Part shown: positions 1-8,538 of the stretch, one piece after another
Position numbering within the stretch: position 1 is the first letter of the stretch
How the letters are laid out: the number at the start of each line of letters is the position of its first letter
From: Streptomyces flaveus
Lineage (GTDB): Bacteria; Actinomycetota; Actinomycetes; Streptomycetales; Streptomycetaceae
Direction: 5' to 3'
Assembly (NCBI RefSeq): GCF_014647675.1
Contig: NZ_BMPQ01000039.1
Location: forward strand, 1 to 46,694
Length of the DNA stretch: 46,694 nt
Translations under genes and position numbers: made by a program
The notes under the pieces: model-generated
Told to the model about the DNA's origin: nothing
Database searches by the model: none
The model's input: the letters and a program-made list of their open reading frames with translations, nothing else

Positions 1-1197
1 GTACTGGCAGCCGATCTCCGCTGGCGAGATTCCGACGGATTCGCCGCCCTCCATCGGCGGATGCACCAGTATCTGCTCGGCCGGGTCCGGGAGGCGCCCG
101 CCGCACAGATGCTCCAGGCAGTGCACGCCCTGGTGTACCTGGAGCGGTCCGTCGGCCATGTATTGGACACCATCGACTGGCACCCCGACGGCCTGGTGCG
201 GGAACTGCCCTGTGCTCCTGCCGACGAGATGCGCGTGGTGGAACTGATCCATGAGGCAGAAGGTGCCGAGTCCGCCGCGATTGCCCGCTTCTGGCTGGAC
301 CGGCAGCCCGAAGCGTTCAGTGTCTACCGATCGACCCGGACCGATGACATCGTTGCCTGCTCAGCTTGGCTGCGGCTCAGCGGGCCGGAGGGGGAGGACG
401 TCGATCCGGTGGTGGCCGCCGCCTGGGCCCACGCACACGCCGGCACGCCGCTGAGAGCAGGGGAGCACATGGCCATCGCGCGGTTCCACGTGGACCCGCA
501 GGCGTACCAGCGGCCCTCGGCCTCCAACAATCTGGCCCAGTGGCGCGTGATGGGAGAGATCATCCGGGCTGACCATCTCGCATGGTCGTTCGTCGTCATG
601 CGGGACGACGGGTTCTGGAACGGTTACCTCGGGCACAAGGGCATGATGCCGACCGATGCCAGACCCGTGGTCGGCGACCACGGGTACCGCCTGTTCGCCC
701 GCGACTGGCGTACCCAGTCCGCCGTGGTGTGGTTGGCGGAGAACGAAGCTCTGCTGGCGGGCGCGGGTGCCGTCACATCTCCGGCCCGAACTCCGCAAAA
801 GCGGGGGAAACACATGGTGCTGTCCCGGCCGGAGTTCGACACCGCCGTACGGGACGCCCTGCGTGCACTGTGGTGGCCCAATGAGCTTGCGGCGAACCCC
901 CTCAGCCGCGGCCGCCTGGTCGCGGAGACGGGCTGGAGCCTCCATGACGTCCTGCTGCGTGCCATCGATACCGTGCTGGAAGAGCGTGGTGGGGAGAAAC
1001 GTCACCTCGTCGTCACGACCACGTACAGCAAGGCCGCCCCCACCCAAGAAGCGGCGGCCAGGCGCCTCGGAATGTCCTTCAGCACCTACCGCCGGCATCT
1101 GACCGCCGCCGTGAAGCACGTCACCGATGTTTTGTGGAGTCATGAACTGAGCGGAGCACCGATCACCGTTGGCCTGGACCGATCAGCAGAACGGTGA
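1..1197 (+). CDS. P-loop ATPase/regulator paralogue, C-terminal part (5' truncated by window)
   Basis: The frame is open from base 1, and the first codons read LAADLRWRD just before the first ATG at 61. The matching segment of the downstream paralogue reads LDSDLRWRDPQEY and is internal, so this is the C-terminal part of a longer protein whose ATPase half lies outside the window. About 398 codons are visible. Blocks shared with the copy at 1363-2993 are FWLDRQPEAF, DPVVAAAW, RAGEH-AIARF, AYQRPS, AWSFV, LFA-DWR, VLSRPEFD and the C-terminal FSTYRRHL, which looks like a helix-turn-helix recognition region. The family is a large actinomycete ATP-binding protein with a C-terminal HTH-like end, probably regulatory, but no target can be read here. 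The visible part is intact and stops 165 bp before its paralogue. Confidence 0.75.
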   Translation, partial: VLAADLRWRDSDGFAALHRRMHQYLLGRVREAPAAQMLQAVHALVYLERSVGHVLDTIDWHPDGLVRELPCAPADEMRVVELIHEAEGAESAAIARFWLDRQPEAFSVYRSTRTDDIVACSAWLRLSGPEGEDVDPVVAAAWAHAHAGTPLRAGEHMAIARFHVDPQAYQRPSASNNLAQWRVMGEIIRADHLAWSFVVMRDDGFWNGYLGHKGMMPTDARPVVGDHGYRLFARDWRTQSAVVWLAENEALLAGAGAVTSPARTPQKRGKHMVLSRPEFDTAVRDALRALWWPNELAANPLSRGRLVAETGWSLHDVLLRAIDTVLEERGGEKRHLVVTTTYSKAAPTQEAAARRLGMSFSTYRRHLTAAVKHVTDVLWSHELSGAPITVGLDRSAER

Positions 1198-1362
1198 GGC
1201 AGGCAACTCGGCTGCGGCAGGCCGGGCGTGGGAGATCCGCGCCGCCTGGCAGTTGTCGTACCTCATGGAAAGCCCGAGTGACCGTGGAAGGGGTTCGCTC
1301 CGAACCAGGCCCGGCCATCGTGCGTGAACTGTGTCGTGAACGAACTGGGCAAGGAGACGCTC

Positions 1363-2993
1363 GTGAGTGCCTATCACCCGCCCCACGGCGAGCTGGTGAT
1401 CCGCGACGGGGCTCAGCAGACCGCGCTGAGCGTGCGACTGCGGACGGCGCGTAGAGGCGCCTTCGTCGGGCGATCGGAAGAGCTGGAGATCTACCGGGAG
1501 GCGCTCGAAGGCAAGCCTGGGGCGCCCGCGGTGATGCACGTCCACGGGCCGGGTGGTGTGGGTAAATCCGCGCTGCTCCTGCGGTTCGCCGAGGAGGCAG
1601 AGGCCCAGGGACGCACGGTGATCCACCTCGACGGCCGGACTCTGCTTCCGATGCCTGCGGCCTTCGAGGAAAAGGCCGCCGATGTACTGATGAACTCCCG
1701 GACGAAGATCCGGCAGCGCTCTTCGACTGGCTGCGTGATCAGCCGTTCGTCGATTCCGGCCCGGACGGTCTTTTCCCACATGATGTGGTCCGCGAAGCGC
1801 TCGACTCCGATCTGCGCTGGCGTGACCCGCAGGAATACGAGGCCATGCACCACCGGCTGCGGGCCCATCTCCTCGAACGCGCCCGCACAGCCGCGGGCAA
1901 CGGCGTGCTGCCGGCCATGGAGGCGGTGAAATACCTGCACCGTGCGGGCGGCGTCACCCCCAGGTTCTTCGTCTTCAGCGGTGACGGAGGAGTGTTCGAG
2001 GACAGCCTGCGCCCCGGTGACGCACCAACAGTGCTGCGTCTGGCACATGAGGCCGAAGGTCCGGCGGCCGCGGCCGCGGTGGAGTTCTGGCTGGACCGGC
2101 AACCGGAGGCGTTCCATGTTCACCGGGACTCCGCGACCGGTGACGCCGTCGCATTCGTCGCCTGGCTGCGCCTGACCGAGCCCGTCGACGCGGAGCTGAA
2201 GACCGACCCGGTGGTGGCAGCAGCCTGGCAGCACACACACCGACGTGGGCCGGTGCGCACGGGGGAGCACATCGCTGTCGCACGGTTCATGGTGCACCCG
2301 ACGGCCTACCAGCGGCCTTCCCCAGTGATGGATTTGATGATGCACCGGGTACTCGCCGGGTTCATCGACGTCGACCGGCGCGCGTGGTCCTTCGTCGCTT
2401 TCGAGGACGCGGCCTTCTGGGAACCGTTGATGACCTACTCCGACCATCACGCTCTCCAGGACGAGGGCGAAGTGGCACTCGGCGACCGCTCCTGGACATT
2501 GTTCGCTCATGACTGGCGCAGCATGCCGATGGACGCCTGGCTCGAATTCACGGCGCAGGAAGAGCTGTTCGGGCCGCAGAGCCGCCGGGCAACGGTCGTG
2601 CCCGAGGTGGCCGTGCTGTCCCGGCCCGAGTTCGACAGTGAGGTACGCGGCGCTCTGCGTATGTGGCACCGGACCGACGCACTGGCCAAAAGCCCTCTGA
2701 TCCGCAGTCGTCTGGTGACCGACCAGAACTCCGACGACCCCGTGGAGGTCCTGCGGGAGAGGCTCACCGACGCCGTCGACCAGCTGAGCGCGGATCCGCG
2801 CGATGCGCGACTGCACCGGGCCCTGGCCGCGACGTTCTTCCATGGCGCCACCTCGCAGGAGCAGTCGGCGGAGCAGCTCCGCCTGCCGTTCAGCACCTAC
2901 CGCAGACACCTCAGCCGTGGGCTCACACGCGTGGCCGACCGGCTGTGGGAGCTGGAGCACGACGCGGGTGCGCCGGGAGTGAAGGTCGACTGA
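1363..2993 (+). pseudogene. Second ATPase/regulator paralogue, internally deleted and out of frame
   Basis: A GTG start at 1363 follows AAGGAG at 1351-1356. The first frame encodes FVGRSEELEIYREAL and a clear Walker A (GPGGVGKSALL), typical of STAND/AAA-like NTPases, and runs to about 1681. Coding then continues in another frame from about 1683 (DPAALFDWLRDQPFVDSGPDGLFPHDVVREAL) to the stop at 2991-2993. The Walker B and middle ATPase region expected between these parts is absent, so the gene has lost roughly 150 codons or more and the halves no longer share a frame. The C-terminal half (from about 1785) aligns with the partial gene at 1-1197, including the FSTYRRHL end. An ORF from 1785 could still make a 402-residue C-terminal fragment, but as an ATPase the gene looks dead. 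Confidence 0.7.
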
Positions 2994-3132
2994 GCGCGAA
3001 GTGAACAACTAGCGGACAGGGAAAGGGCTGGTCCGGGCCTGGTCGGCGGCTGAGAGTGGAGCTGTGTCCACCGTCCGCACACCCACCAGATCCGGAGCGT
3101 GTGCGGACCACGTTCGCCCGAGGAGCACCATC

Positions 3133-4311
3133 GTGACCACGGCCCCAGCACAGTCCACCAGCATGCCCGCAGAACGGCCGCTCGGCGTGGCTGAACACTT
3201 CATGTGGCTGATGAACCAGAACCGCCCCACCCACTCGGCCACCGCCATCGAGATCGCGGGCCCCACCGAGGTGCATGAGTGGCGAACGGCGCTGAACACC
3301 CTCCAGCGCCGCCACGCCCTCCTCGGCGCCCGTATCCGCGACAGCGGCAACGGCCCCCGGCTCTCGTTCGGCCACACCGCACAGATTCCGCTGCGAGTGA
3401 CCGACCTGGCGGCGACCGGGTGGCAACACGAACTGGCCGCCGAAATGCGCCACGGAGTCGATGCGGCCGCGATGCCGCCCGTACGGGCCGTCCTGCTGTA
3501 CAACCCCGAACGATGCGCGCTGGTTCTCGTCGCGCACCATGCGGTGGTCGACGGGCTGTCACAGGCATATCTCGTACGAGACCTGCTGACCCTCGTCAGC
3601 GGCGGGCGCATCGAGGGAGCGGCCGAAGGGGCGGCCGAAGGGCATCCTGGACATCCGGTGGACCACTTCCTGGCTCGAGAGATCGCCGCCGCAGCCGCGA
3701 CTCTGCCGAGTGGCATGGACATCCCCCTCTCCGACAGACCCGGCATCTACCGGACACCCGACCCGGACGCCGCGCTCTCCATCGATGCCGCCACTCTGAC
3801 CCAGACCCAGACAGCGACACTGCGCAAATGCGCCCGGGCAGAAGGCACGACCGTGCACGGTGCTGTCGCCGCCGCGGCCCTGGGCGCGGCGGCCGAACTC
3901 AACGCGGACTGGTCGACCGTCCCGCTGCGGGTGCACTCGCCCCTCAGCCTGCGCGGGCTCCTTCCCGCGCCGGCTGAAGGCATGGGAAACATCCTTGCCC
4001 CGGCCACCACCGCACAGGTCGGCAAGTGGAGCGACCCGTGGGAGGCGGCCCGGTCCTTCACCGACACCCTCGCCCCGTTCCGCCGCAAGAGCGCGCTGCT
4101 TCAGTCGCTCGCTCTGTGGACAGGCGTCCTGCGAAGCCGCCCGGCCCCGGCCGACATGGCCGGTATGCTCGCCGCCGCCGCACCCCACGAACTGCTGCTC
4201 ACCAATCTCGGAGCCCTGCCCATCGGGACGTCCTACGGTTCGTTGACCCTCGAAAGCCTGTGGGGACCTTCGGTCCTCTTCGGATTCGAGGGGAACAGAC
4301 CCTCGGTTTGA
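3133..4311 (+). CDS. Condensation-domain-like acyltransferase, C-terminus frameshifted
   Basis: This protein resembles the condensation/PapA/alcohol-acetyltransferase superfamily, which transfers acyl groups from thioesters or between carriers. The catalytic HHxxxDG motif is present as HHAVVDG (codons near 3536-3556). The N-terminus (PLGVAEHFMWLMNQ) and the late NILAPAT and LLTNLGALPIG blocks also fit. I chose GTG at 3133, seven bases after AGGAG (3121-3125); a GTG at 3064 is possible but has a poorer ribosome site. The frame stops at 4311, but the adjacent frame continues the fold as EQTLGLSTLAGTLRILHTSF to a stop at 4419-4421. One extra G in the G run at 4290-4293 would restore about 37 more residues. 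The gene is either recently frameshifted or carries a homopolymer error. No NRPS or PKS module lies nearby, so the substrate is unknown. Confidence 0.7.
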   Translation: MTTAPAQSTSMPAERPLGVAEHFMWLMNQNRPTHSATAIEIAGPTEVHEWRTALNTLQRRHALLGARIRDSGNGPRLSFGHTAQIPLRVTDLAATGWQHELAAEMRHGVDAAAMPPVRAVLLYNPERCALVLVAHHAVVDGLSQAYLVRDLLTLVSGGRIEGAAEGAAEGHPGHPVDHFLAREIAAAAATLPSGMDIPLSDRPGIYRTPDPDAALSIDAATLTQTQTATLRKCARAEGTTVHGAVAAAALGAAAELNADWSTVPLRVHSPLSLRGLLPAPAEGMGNILAPATTAQVGKWSDPWEAARSFTDTLAPFRRKSALLQSLALWTGVLRSRPAPADMAGMLAAAAPHELLLTNLGALPIGTSYGSLTLESLWGPSVLFGFEGNRPSV

Positions 4312-4559
4312 GTACACTCGCCGGCACACTGCGCATTCTGCACACGAGCTTCAACCCGGTGCCCGAGCTCTTGGAGTTGACCCGAGAACGGCTGCTGTCA
4401 GCCATCTGCGGCACCGGCTGATCCCCCGACACCAGCGAAGTGCCCCAGCCGGCCTCGTCTCTGACCGCGCACCGCGAAATGCCCGGACAACGCGGCCCGC
4501 GCGAGCCGCACCACATCCGAACGTCGAGTCCCGGTGCACGACCCTGTGGGCCAATGGCT

Positions 4560-5213
4560 TCATCTCGCGCAGACGGTTTGGAAGTCGCCGCCCTCGGCAT
4601 GCTGTCGCCACAGGAGTTCGGCCACCGTCGCGGGCTCATGCTGTAGCCCGGGGCCAAGGGCGCCGACGATCGCAGTGTGTGCCACACGTATGCCTTCGGG
4701 GCTCAGCTCTTCGTGCAGCAGACGGGCGTACGCCACCTCCGCGGCGTAGGAGACGGCGGAACTGGCACGCGTGGCGCTGGGTGCTACGGCGGCACCTCCT
4801 GTGGTGAACAGAAGGGTTCCTCGGCCACGCTCCCGCATGGCGGGCAGCACGGCCTGAACCGAGTCGATGGCGCCGAGGACGCTCAGTCCCAGTGACAGTC
4901 GGACGTCCTCGGAGGCGGTGTGGGTGACGGGCTTGATCCAGTCCAGGGAAGGCAGCGGGCTGTACAGCAGAACCTCGATCGGGCCGAGGCGCTCCGCCAA
5001 CTCCGTCAGTGCCGCGGCTGCGGCCTGCGAACGAGTGATGTCCGTCGCCGCGCCGCAGGCAGTGATGCCTTCCTTCTTCAGTGTGTCCTGCATGTTCTGC
5101 AGCCGGTCGCGGTTGCGTGCGACCAGGCCTACGTCGAAACCTTCCGCGCCGAATCTGGCGGCGGTGGCCAGGCCGAGGTTCGGTCCTGCTCCGATGATCG
5201 CCAGGGTGGGCAT
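4560..5213 (-). CDS. SDR-family oxidoreductase (divergent)
   Basis: A 217-residue Rossmann-fold short-chain dehydrogenase. The N-terminus IIGAGPNLGLATAARF is a variant of the SDR cofactor-binding TGxxxGxG loop, with GAGPNLG instead of TG. The following LVARNRDRL fits NADP binding. The catalytic Tyr/Lys motif (YxxxK) is weak: the equivalent region reads SYAAEVAYARLL with no clear Lys, so this may be an atypical or non-catalytic SDR. It lies 27 bp downstream of the SDR at 5241-6101 on the same strand, and both follow the XRE regulator at 6193-7065, so the three probably form one transcription unit. The substrate cannot be told from the sequence. Confidence 0.75.
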   Translation of the reverse strand: MPTLAIIGAGPNLGLATAARFGAEGFDVGLVARNRDRLQNMQDTLKKEGITACGAATDITRSQAAAAALTELAERLGPIEVLLYSPLPSLDWIKPVTHTASEDVRLSLGLSVLGAIDSVQAVLPAMRERGRGTLLFTTGGAAVAPSATRASSAVSYAAEVAYARLLHEELSPEGIRVAHTAIVGALGPGLQHEPATVAELLWRQHAEGGDFQTVCAR

Positions 5214-5240
5214 GTCTCCTCCAGTGTGAGGTCGTTCCCG

Positions 5241-6101
5241 TCAGACAGTGGTGCGGTCCTCGGGGTAGTCGGCGCTGAGGGTGACGTCGCGCCATGCGGT
5301 GAAGTTGGTCTTGAGGGTGTCGAGCCGGGCCAGGGCGACGTCGAGAGCGACCTTGCCCAGGAGCAGGCGCAGCGGGGGGTTTTCGGACTGCACCGCTTCG
5401 ACGATGGCGGCGGCGGCGCGTTCGGGGTCGCCGGGCTGGTGCCCGTAGGTGTCCAGGGTGCTCTTGCGGCGGGCGCCGGCGGTGTCCGCGTAGTCGTCGA
5501 TCTGCGTGGCCGACTGGCGCATGGAGGGGCCGGACCAGTTGGTGCGGAAGGCTCCGGGCTCGACGATCGTCACGTTGATGCCCAGCGGTGACACCTCGGC
5601 CGCGAGCGATTCGGAGAGCCCTTCGACGGCGAATTTGGTGGCGTGGTAGTAACCCGTGGCGCCGAAGGCGGCCAGGCCGCCGAGAGAGGAGACGTTGACG
5701 ATGTGGCCGCGGCGGCGGGCGCGCATTCCCGGCAGAACGCCGCGCGTGACATCCACAAGGCCGAAGACGTTCGTGTCGAACAGGGCGCGGATCTCATCGT
5801 CCTCGCCCTCCTCGAGCGCCGCGAGGTAGCCGTAGCCCGCATTGTTGACGAGTACGTCGATGTGGCCGAAGGACTCCTGCGCGGCCGCGACGGCCTCACC
5901 GATCTGTTGGGCATCGGTGACATCGAGCGCGAGGCCCAGTGCTCGGTCCTCGTGGCGGGCGACGATGTCCGCCACTGACCGCGGGGCGCGGGCGGTGACC
6001 ACCGCTCGCCAACCCCGGTCGAGAACCGCATTGGCCAGGGCGCGGCCGAGTCCGGTCGAGCAGCCCGTGATGAACCAGACGGGCGTAGCATCTACTGACA
6101 T
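5241..6101 (-). CDS. SDR-family NAD(P)-dependent oxidoreductase
   Basis: A classical SDR of 286 residues. It has the cofactor loop TGCSTGLGRALA near the N-terminus, the structural NNAG motif (VNNAGYGY), the catalytic Ser (VSSLGG) and the YxxxK pair in YYHATKFAVEGL, followed by VEPGAFRTNW. All catalytic elements are present, so it should be an active alcohol/ketone oxidoreductase. I start it at ATG 6101 (MSVDATPVW) rather than at the longer open frame to 6320, because residues upstream of this Met do not resemble an SDR and the site overlaps a likely operator. A perfect 12-bp palindrome lies at 6104-6115, directly upstream of the start codon. It sits between an XRE/MmyB regulator gene and another SDR gene on the same strand, an arrangement common in actinomycetes. 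Confidence 0.85.
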   Translation of the reverse strand: MSVDATPVWFITGCSTGLGRALANAVLDRGWRAVVTARAPRSVADIVARHEDRALGLALDVTDAQQIGEAVAAAQESFGHIDVLVNNAGYGYLAALEEGEDDEIRALFDTNVFGLVDVTRGVLPGMRARRRGHIVNVSSLGGLAAFGATGYYHATKFAVEGLSESLAAEVSPLGINVTIVEPGAFRTNWSGPSMRQSATQIDDYADTAGARRKSTLDTYGHQPGDPERAAAAIVEAVQSENPPLRLLLGKVALDVALARLDTLKTNFTAWRDVTLSADYPEDRTTV

Positions 6102-6103
6102 AG

Positions 6104-6115
6104 GGGATATATCCC
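6104..6115. promoter_or_regulatory. Palindrome overlapping the SDR leader, possible operator
   Basis: GGGATATATCCC is a perfect 12-bp palindrome two bases upstream of the SDR start codon at 6101. Its AT core stands out in this GC-rich DNA. Its position suits binding by a dimeric regulator such as the XRE protein encoded just upstream at 6193-7065, but that link is inference. Confidence 0.4.
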
Positions 6116-6192
6116 TTCGTTGAGCGCGTCGTTGAGTGAGACGCCGCGGCATACGGGCGCGGCGGGACCCAAGGAATGCGGCCGGAGTGAAC

Positions 6193-7065
6193 TCAGTCGT
6201 CTGCGGCGATGTCCTGCCGCACGGAATCCGAAGGTTGCGACGTCTCCGTCGCGGTGAGGCTGCCGAGCAGCGACAGTGCGTGGGCGGAGGAGCTGCCGGG
6301 CTCGGCCTGGTAGACGACAAGTTGCTGACCCGGCGCGCTGTTGATGGTCAAGGACTCGTAGTGCAGGGTGAGTTCGCCGACGACCGGATGCCGGAAGCGT
6401 TTGGTCTCATGCCTCTTCTGGCGGATGTCATGACGCGCCCACAACGTACGGAACGCTTCACTCTTGAGTGACAACTCGCCCACCAGCTCGATCAACTGCG
6501 GGTCGTCGTAGTCGGTTCCCGCTGCCTCGCGCAGGCCGCCGACCGTGTTGGCGGCAACCCGGTCCCAGTCCGGGTAGAAATCCCGGGCGTCGGGGTCGAG
6601 GAAGACGAGCCGCATCAGGTCCCCGCTGTAGGTGTGGCCGGCGAACAGGGCGCCGCCCAGGGGGTTGTGCGCCAGCACCTCCATACGGCGCCCCAGGATC
6701 ACGGCAGGTGTGCCGGTCCAGCTGTTCATCATCTGCAGCAGAGCGGGACTGATCCGCTGGCGCCGGGTGTTCTTGCGGGAGCGTCCCGGCACGGGCCGGG
6801 CCAGCCGGTGCAGATGGGCGATCGCGTCGTCGTCCAGCATCAGTGCTCGGGCCAGCGCGTCGACCACCTGCACCGAGGGGTTTCTCTCGCGGCCCTGTTC
6901 CAGGCGCACGTAGTAGTCGGTGCTCAGCCCGGACAGCATGGCCACTTCTTCCCGGCGCAAGCCCGCCACACGGCGGTGGCCGATCACGGGCACGCCCTGC
7001 TCCTCGGGCCGCACAAGGCCGCGTCGAGCTCGCAGAAACTGCCCCAGAAGGTTGTCGCTGTCCAT
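6193..7065 (-). CDS. XRE-family regulator with MmyB-like ligand-binding domain
   Basis: A 290-residue DNA-binding protein. An N-terminal XRE helix-turn-helix carries the family signature RRVAGLRREEVAMLSGLSTDYY followed by LEQGRERNPS. The C-terminal half has the MmyB-like PAS-type region (AVILGRRMEVLAHNPLGGALF, MRLVFLDPDARDFYPDWD, SLTINSAPGQQLVVYQAEPG). ATG at 7065 (MDSDNLLGQFL) is the likely start. Members of this family usually neighbour and control short-chain dehydrogenase genes; here two SDR genes lie directly downstream on the same strand. A second member of the same family is encoded at 7470-8342, and the two are recognisably related but clearly diverged. The ligand is unknown. Confidence 0.85.
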   Translation of the reverse strand: MDSDNLLGQFLRARRGLVRPEEQGVPVIGHRRVAGLRREEVAMLSGLSTDYYVRLEQGRERNPSVQVVDALARALMLDDDAIAHLHRLARPVPGRSRKNTRRQRISPALLQMMNSWTGTPAVILGRRMEVLAHNPLGGALFAGHTYSGDLMRLVFLDPDARDFYPDWDRVAANTVGGLREAAGTDYDDPQLIELVGELSLKSEAFRTLWARHDIRQKRHETKRFRHPVVGELTLHYESLTINSAPGQQLVVYQAEPGSSSAHALSLLGSLTATETSQPSDSVRQDIAADD

Positions 7066-7469
7066 GCCATCGACGGTAGCCCCGGCACCACACTCCATGC
7101 AGCAGCGCAGGGGGGCCGCGATACTCCTAGGATCGCCATGCCCGGGCGGAACGGGACCTCACCCCGTGCTTGTCCGGTCTCAGCGGTCTCGCGGGATCGT
7201 CGTCGGCGTCCTGGCGACCCCGGCTATGCGGGCGCCGAGAGCGGGCGGCGCGCCAGGCCACGCCGAAGGCCTCCAGTCGTTCGGTGCGCTCGCCCGGCTT
7301 CTGACAGGCCCGTACGCGCAGCGTTGTTCCACCATTCACTGCCCCACGAGGCGGCGCCTTCATTGTGGACGGTACGGCACCGCAAGTGCGCCTCCCGCTC
7401 GTTGAACCTGCGCGCGGCGCGTACCCGCGCGCCCGGTCTGGCCGCTACCGTGCCGCTTCCAGACCCTGC
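7066..7469. other. Non-coding gap between the two XRE regulator genes
   Basis: About 400 bases lie between the start of one XRE gene and the end of the next. Open frames here have no recognisable motif and simply extend neighbouring shadows. The promoter of the 6193-7065 gene should lie in the left part. I see no RNA gene or clear terminator. Confidence 0.4.
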
Positions 7470-8342
7470 TCAGGCCTGTGGCCGTCCGAGTTCGTTCGCG
7501 CTGGGAGTCATGTCCTGGGTGCCGATGACGGAGAGAAGTTGCAGCTGGGCGGCGCCTTCGGTGCCGGGTGGGGCGCTGAACCACAGCAGACGCTGGCGTC
7601 CGTCCTCGCTGAACAGGCTGTGGCAGTCCAGCTCGATGACGCCCAGCGTGGCGTGCACGATGCGTTTGTGGTCGGTCCGTCGGAGGGCGACGTCGTGGGT
7701 GTCCCACAGTCCGGCGAACTCCTGGTTGCGCCGTCGAAGCGCGGCCACCATCTGGGTCACTTCGGTGTCGTGGCCGCGCCGGGCGGCAACCGCCTGTAGG
7801 TCGGCGACGAAGACCCGGGAGTGGTAGGGGTGGTCCTCGGCCGGGTAGAGGGTGCGGGCATCGGGATCGGTGAACCAGCGGTAGACGAAGCTTGCCGCGG
7901 GGCCGCGCGCCGCCGGGGGCCGGCCGACGAGCGCGACTGCCAGGGGGTTTTGGACGAGGGTTTCGTGCAGGTCGGTGATGACTTGGGCGGGAGTGGTGGT
8001 CAGCTGGTCCAGCAGGCCGAGCAGTCCAGGCTGGACGTGCGCGGCCGGGCCGTGCGCAGCCGGGGGGACCATCCGGTCGGCGAGGTGGAACAGGTGATCG
8101 CGTTCGTCGCCGTTCAAACGCAGCGCCCGGGCCAGCGCGGCCAGCACCTGAGCGGAGGGCTGGGTGCCGCGTCCACGTTCCAACTCGGTGTAGTAGTCGG
8201 CGGACAGGCCCGCCAGCTGGGCGACCTCCTCGCGTCGCAGTCCGGGCACCCGGCGCCGCGGACCGGTTGGCAGGCCGACGTCGGACGGGCGGATTCGGGC
8301 GCGCCGGGACTTCAGAAACGCGGCGAGTTCGGAGTGGTTCAC
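7470..8342 (-). CDS. XRE-family regulator with MmyB-like ligand-binding domain (second copy)
   Basis: A 290-residue XRE/MmyB-type transcription factor. The HTH signature is RRRVPGLRREEVAQLAGLSADYY followed by LERGRGTQPS. The C-terminal domain has AQVITDLHETLVQNPLAVAL, FTDPDARTLYPAED and LLWFSAPPGTEGAAQL. I start it at GTG 8342 (VNHSELAAFLKSRR); a GTG at 8357 is also possible, and the open frame to 8540 adds residues unlike the family. It is divergent from the SDR at 8539-9339, and a perfect 16-bp palindrome (8402-8417) lies between them. This is the usual regulator/SDR pairing seen in actinomycetes, so it probably controls the rightward SDR-SDR-tautomerase genes and perhaps itself. Confidence 0.83.
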   Translation of the reverse strand: MNHSELAAFLKSRRARIRPSDVGLPTGPRRRVPGLRREEVAQLAGLSADYYTELERGRGTQPSAQVLAALARALRLNGDERDHLFHLADRMVPPAAHGPAAHVQPGLLGLLDQLTTTPAQVITDLHETLVQNPLAVALVGRPPAARGPAASFVYRWFTDPDARTLYPAEDHPYHSRVFVADLQAVAARRGHDTEVTQMVAALRRRNQEFAGLWDTHDVALRRTDHKRIVHATLGVIELDCHSLFSEDGRQRLLWFSAPPGTEGAAQLQLLSVIGTQDMTPSANELGRPQA

Positions 8343-8401
8343 GCTGCCTATCGTCACTCGCACCGGCGTTCTGAGCCAGGGGGTGGCAACCCCTGGGTAG
8401 A

Positions 8402-8417
8402 GACAGCCATGGCTGTC
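8402..8417. promoter_or_regulatory. 16-bp palindrome in divergent promoter region, candidate XRE operator
   Basis: GACAGCCATGGCTGTC is a perfect palindrome in the 196-bp region between the divergent XRE gene (start 8342) and SDR gene (start 8539). Its size and location fit a dimeric repressor site. Assignment to the neighbouring XRE protein is inferred from position only. Confidence 0.5.
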
Positions 8418-8538
8418 GCGGCAGCACCGGCCCACGCTGGAGACGCAAGCAGGGAGCAGCCGGTGACAACGCCGACGCCCCCACCCCGATCCACCCGTCG
8501 TGGCATCCCCGCCTCTGGCATCTCCCACAGGAGTCTCC

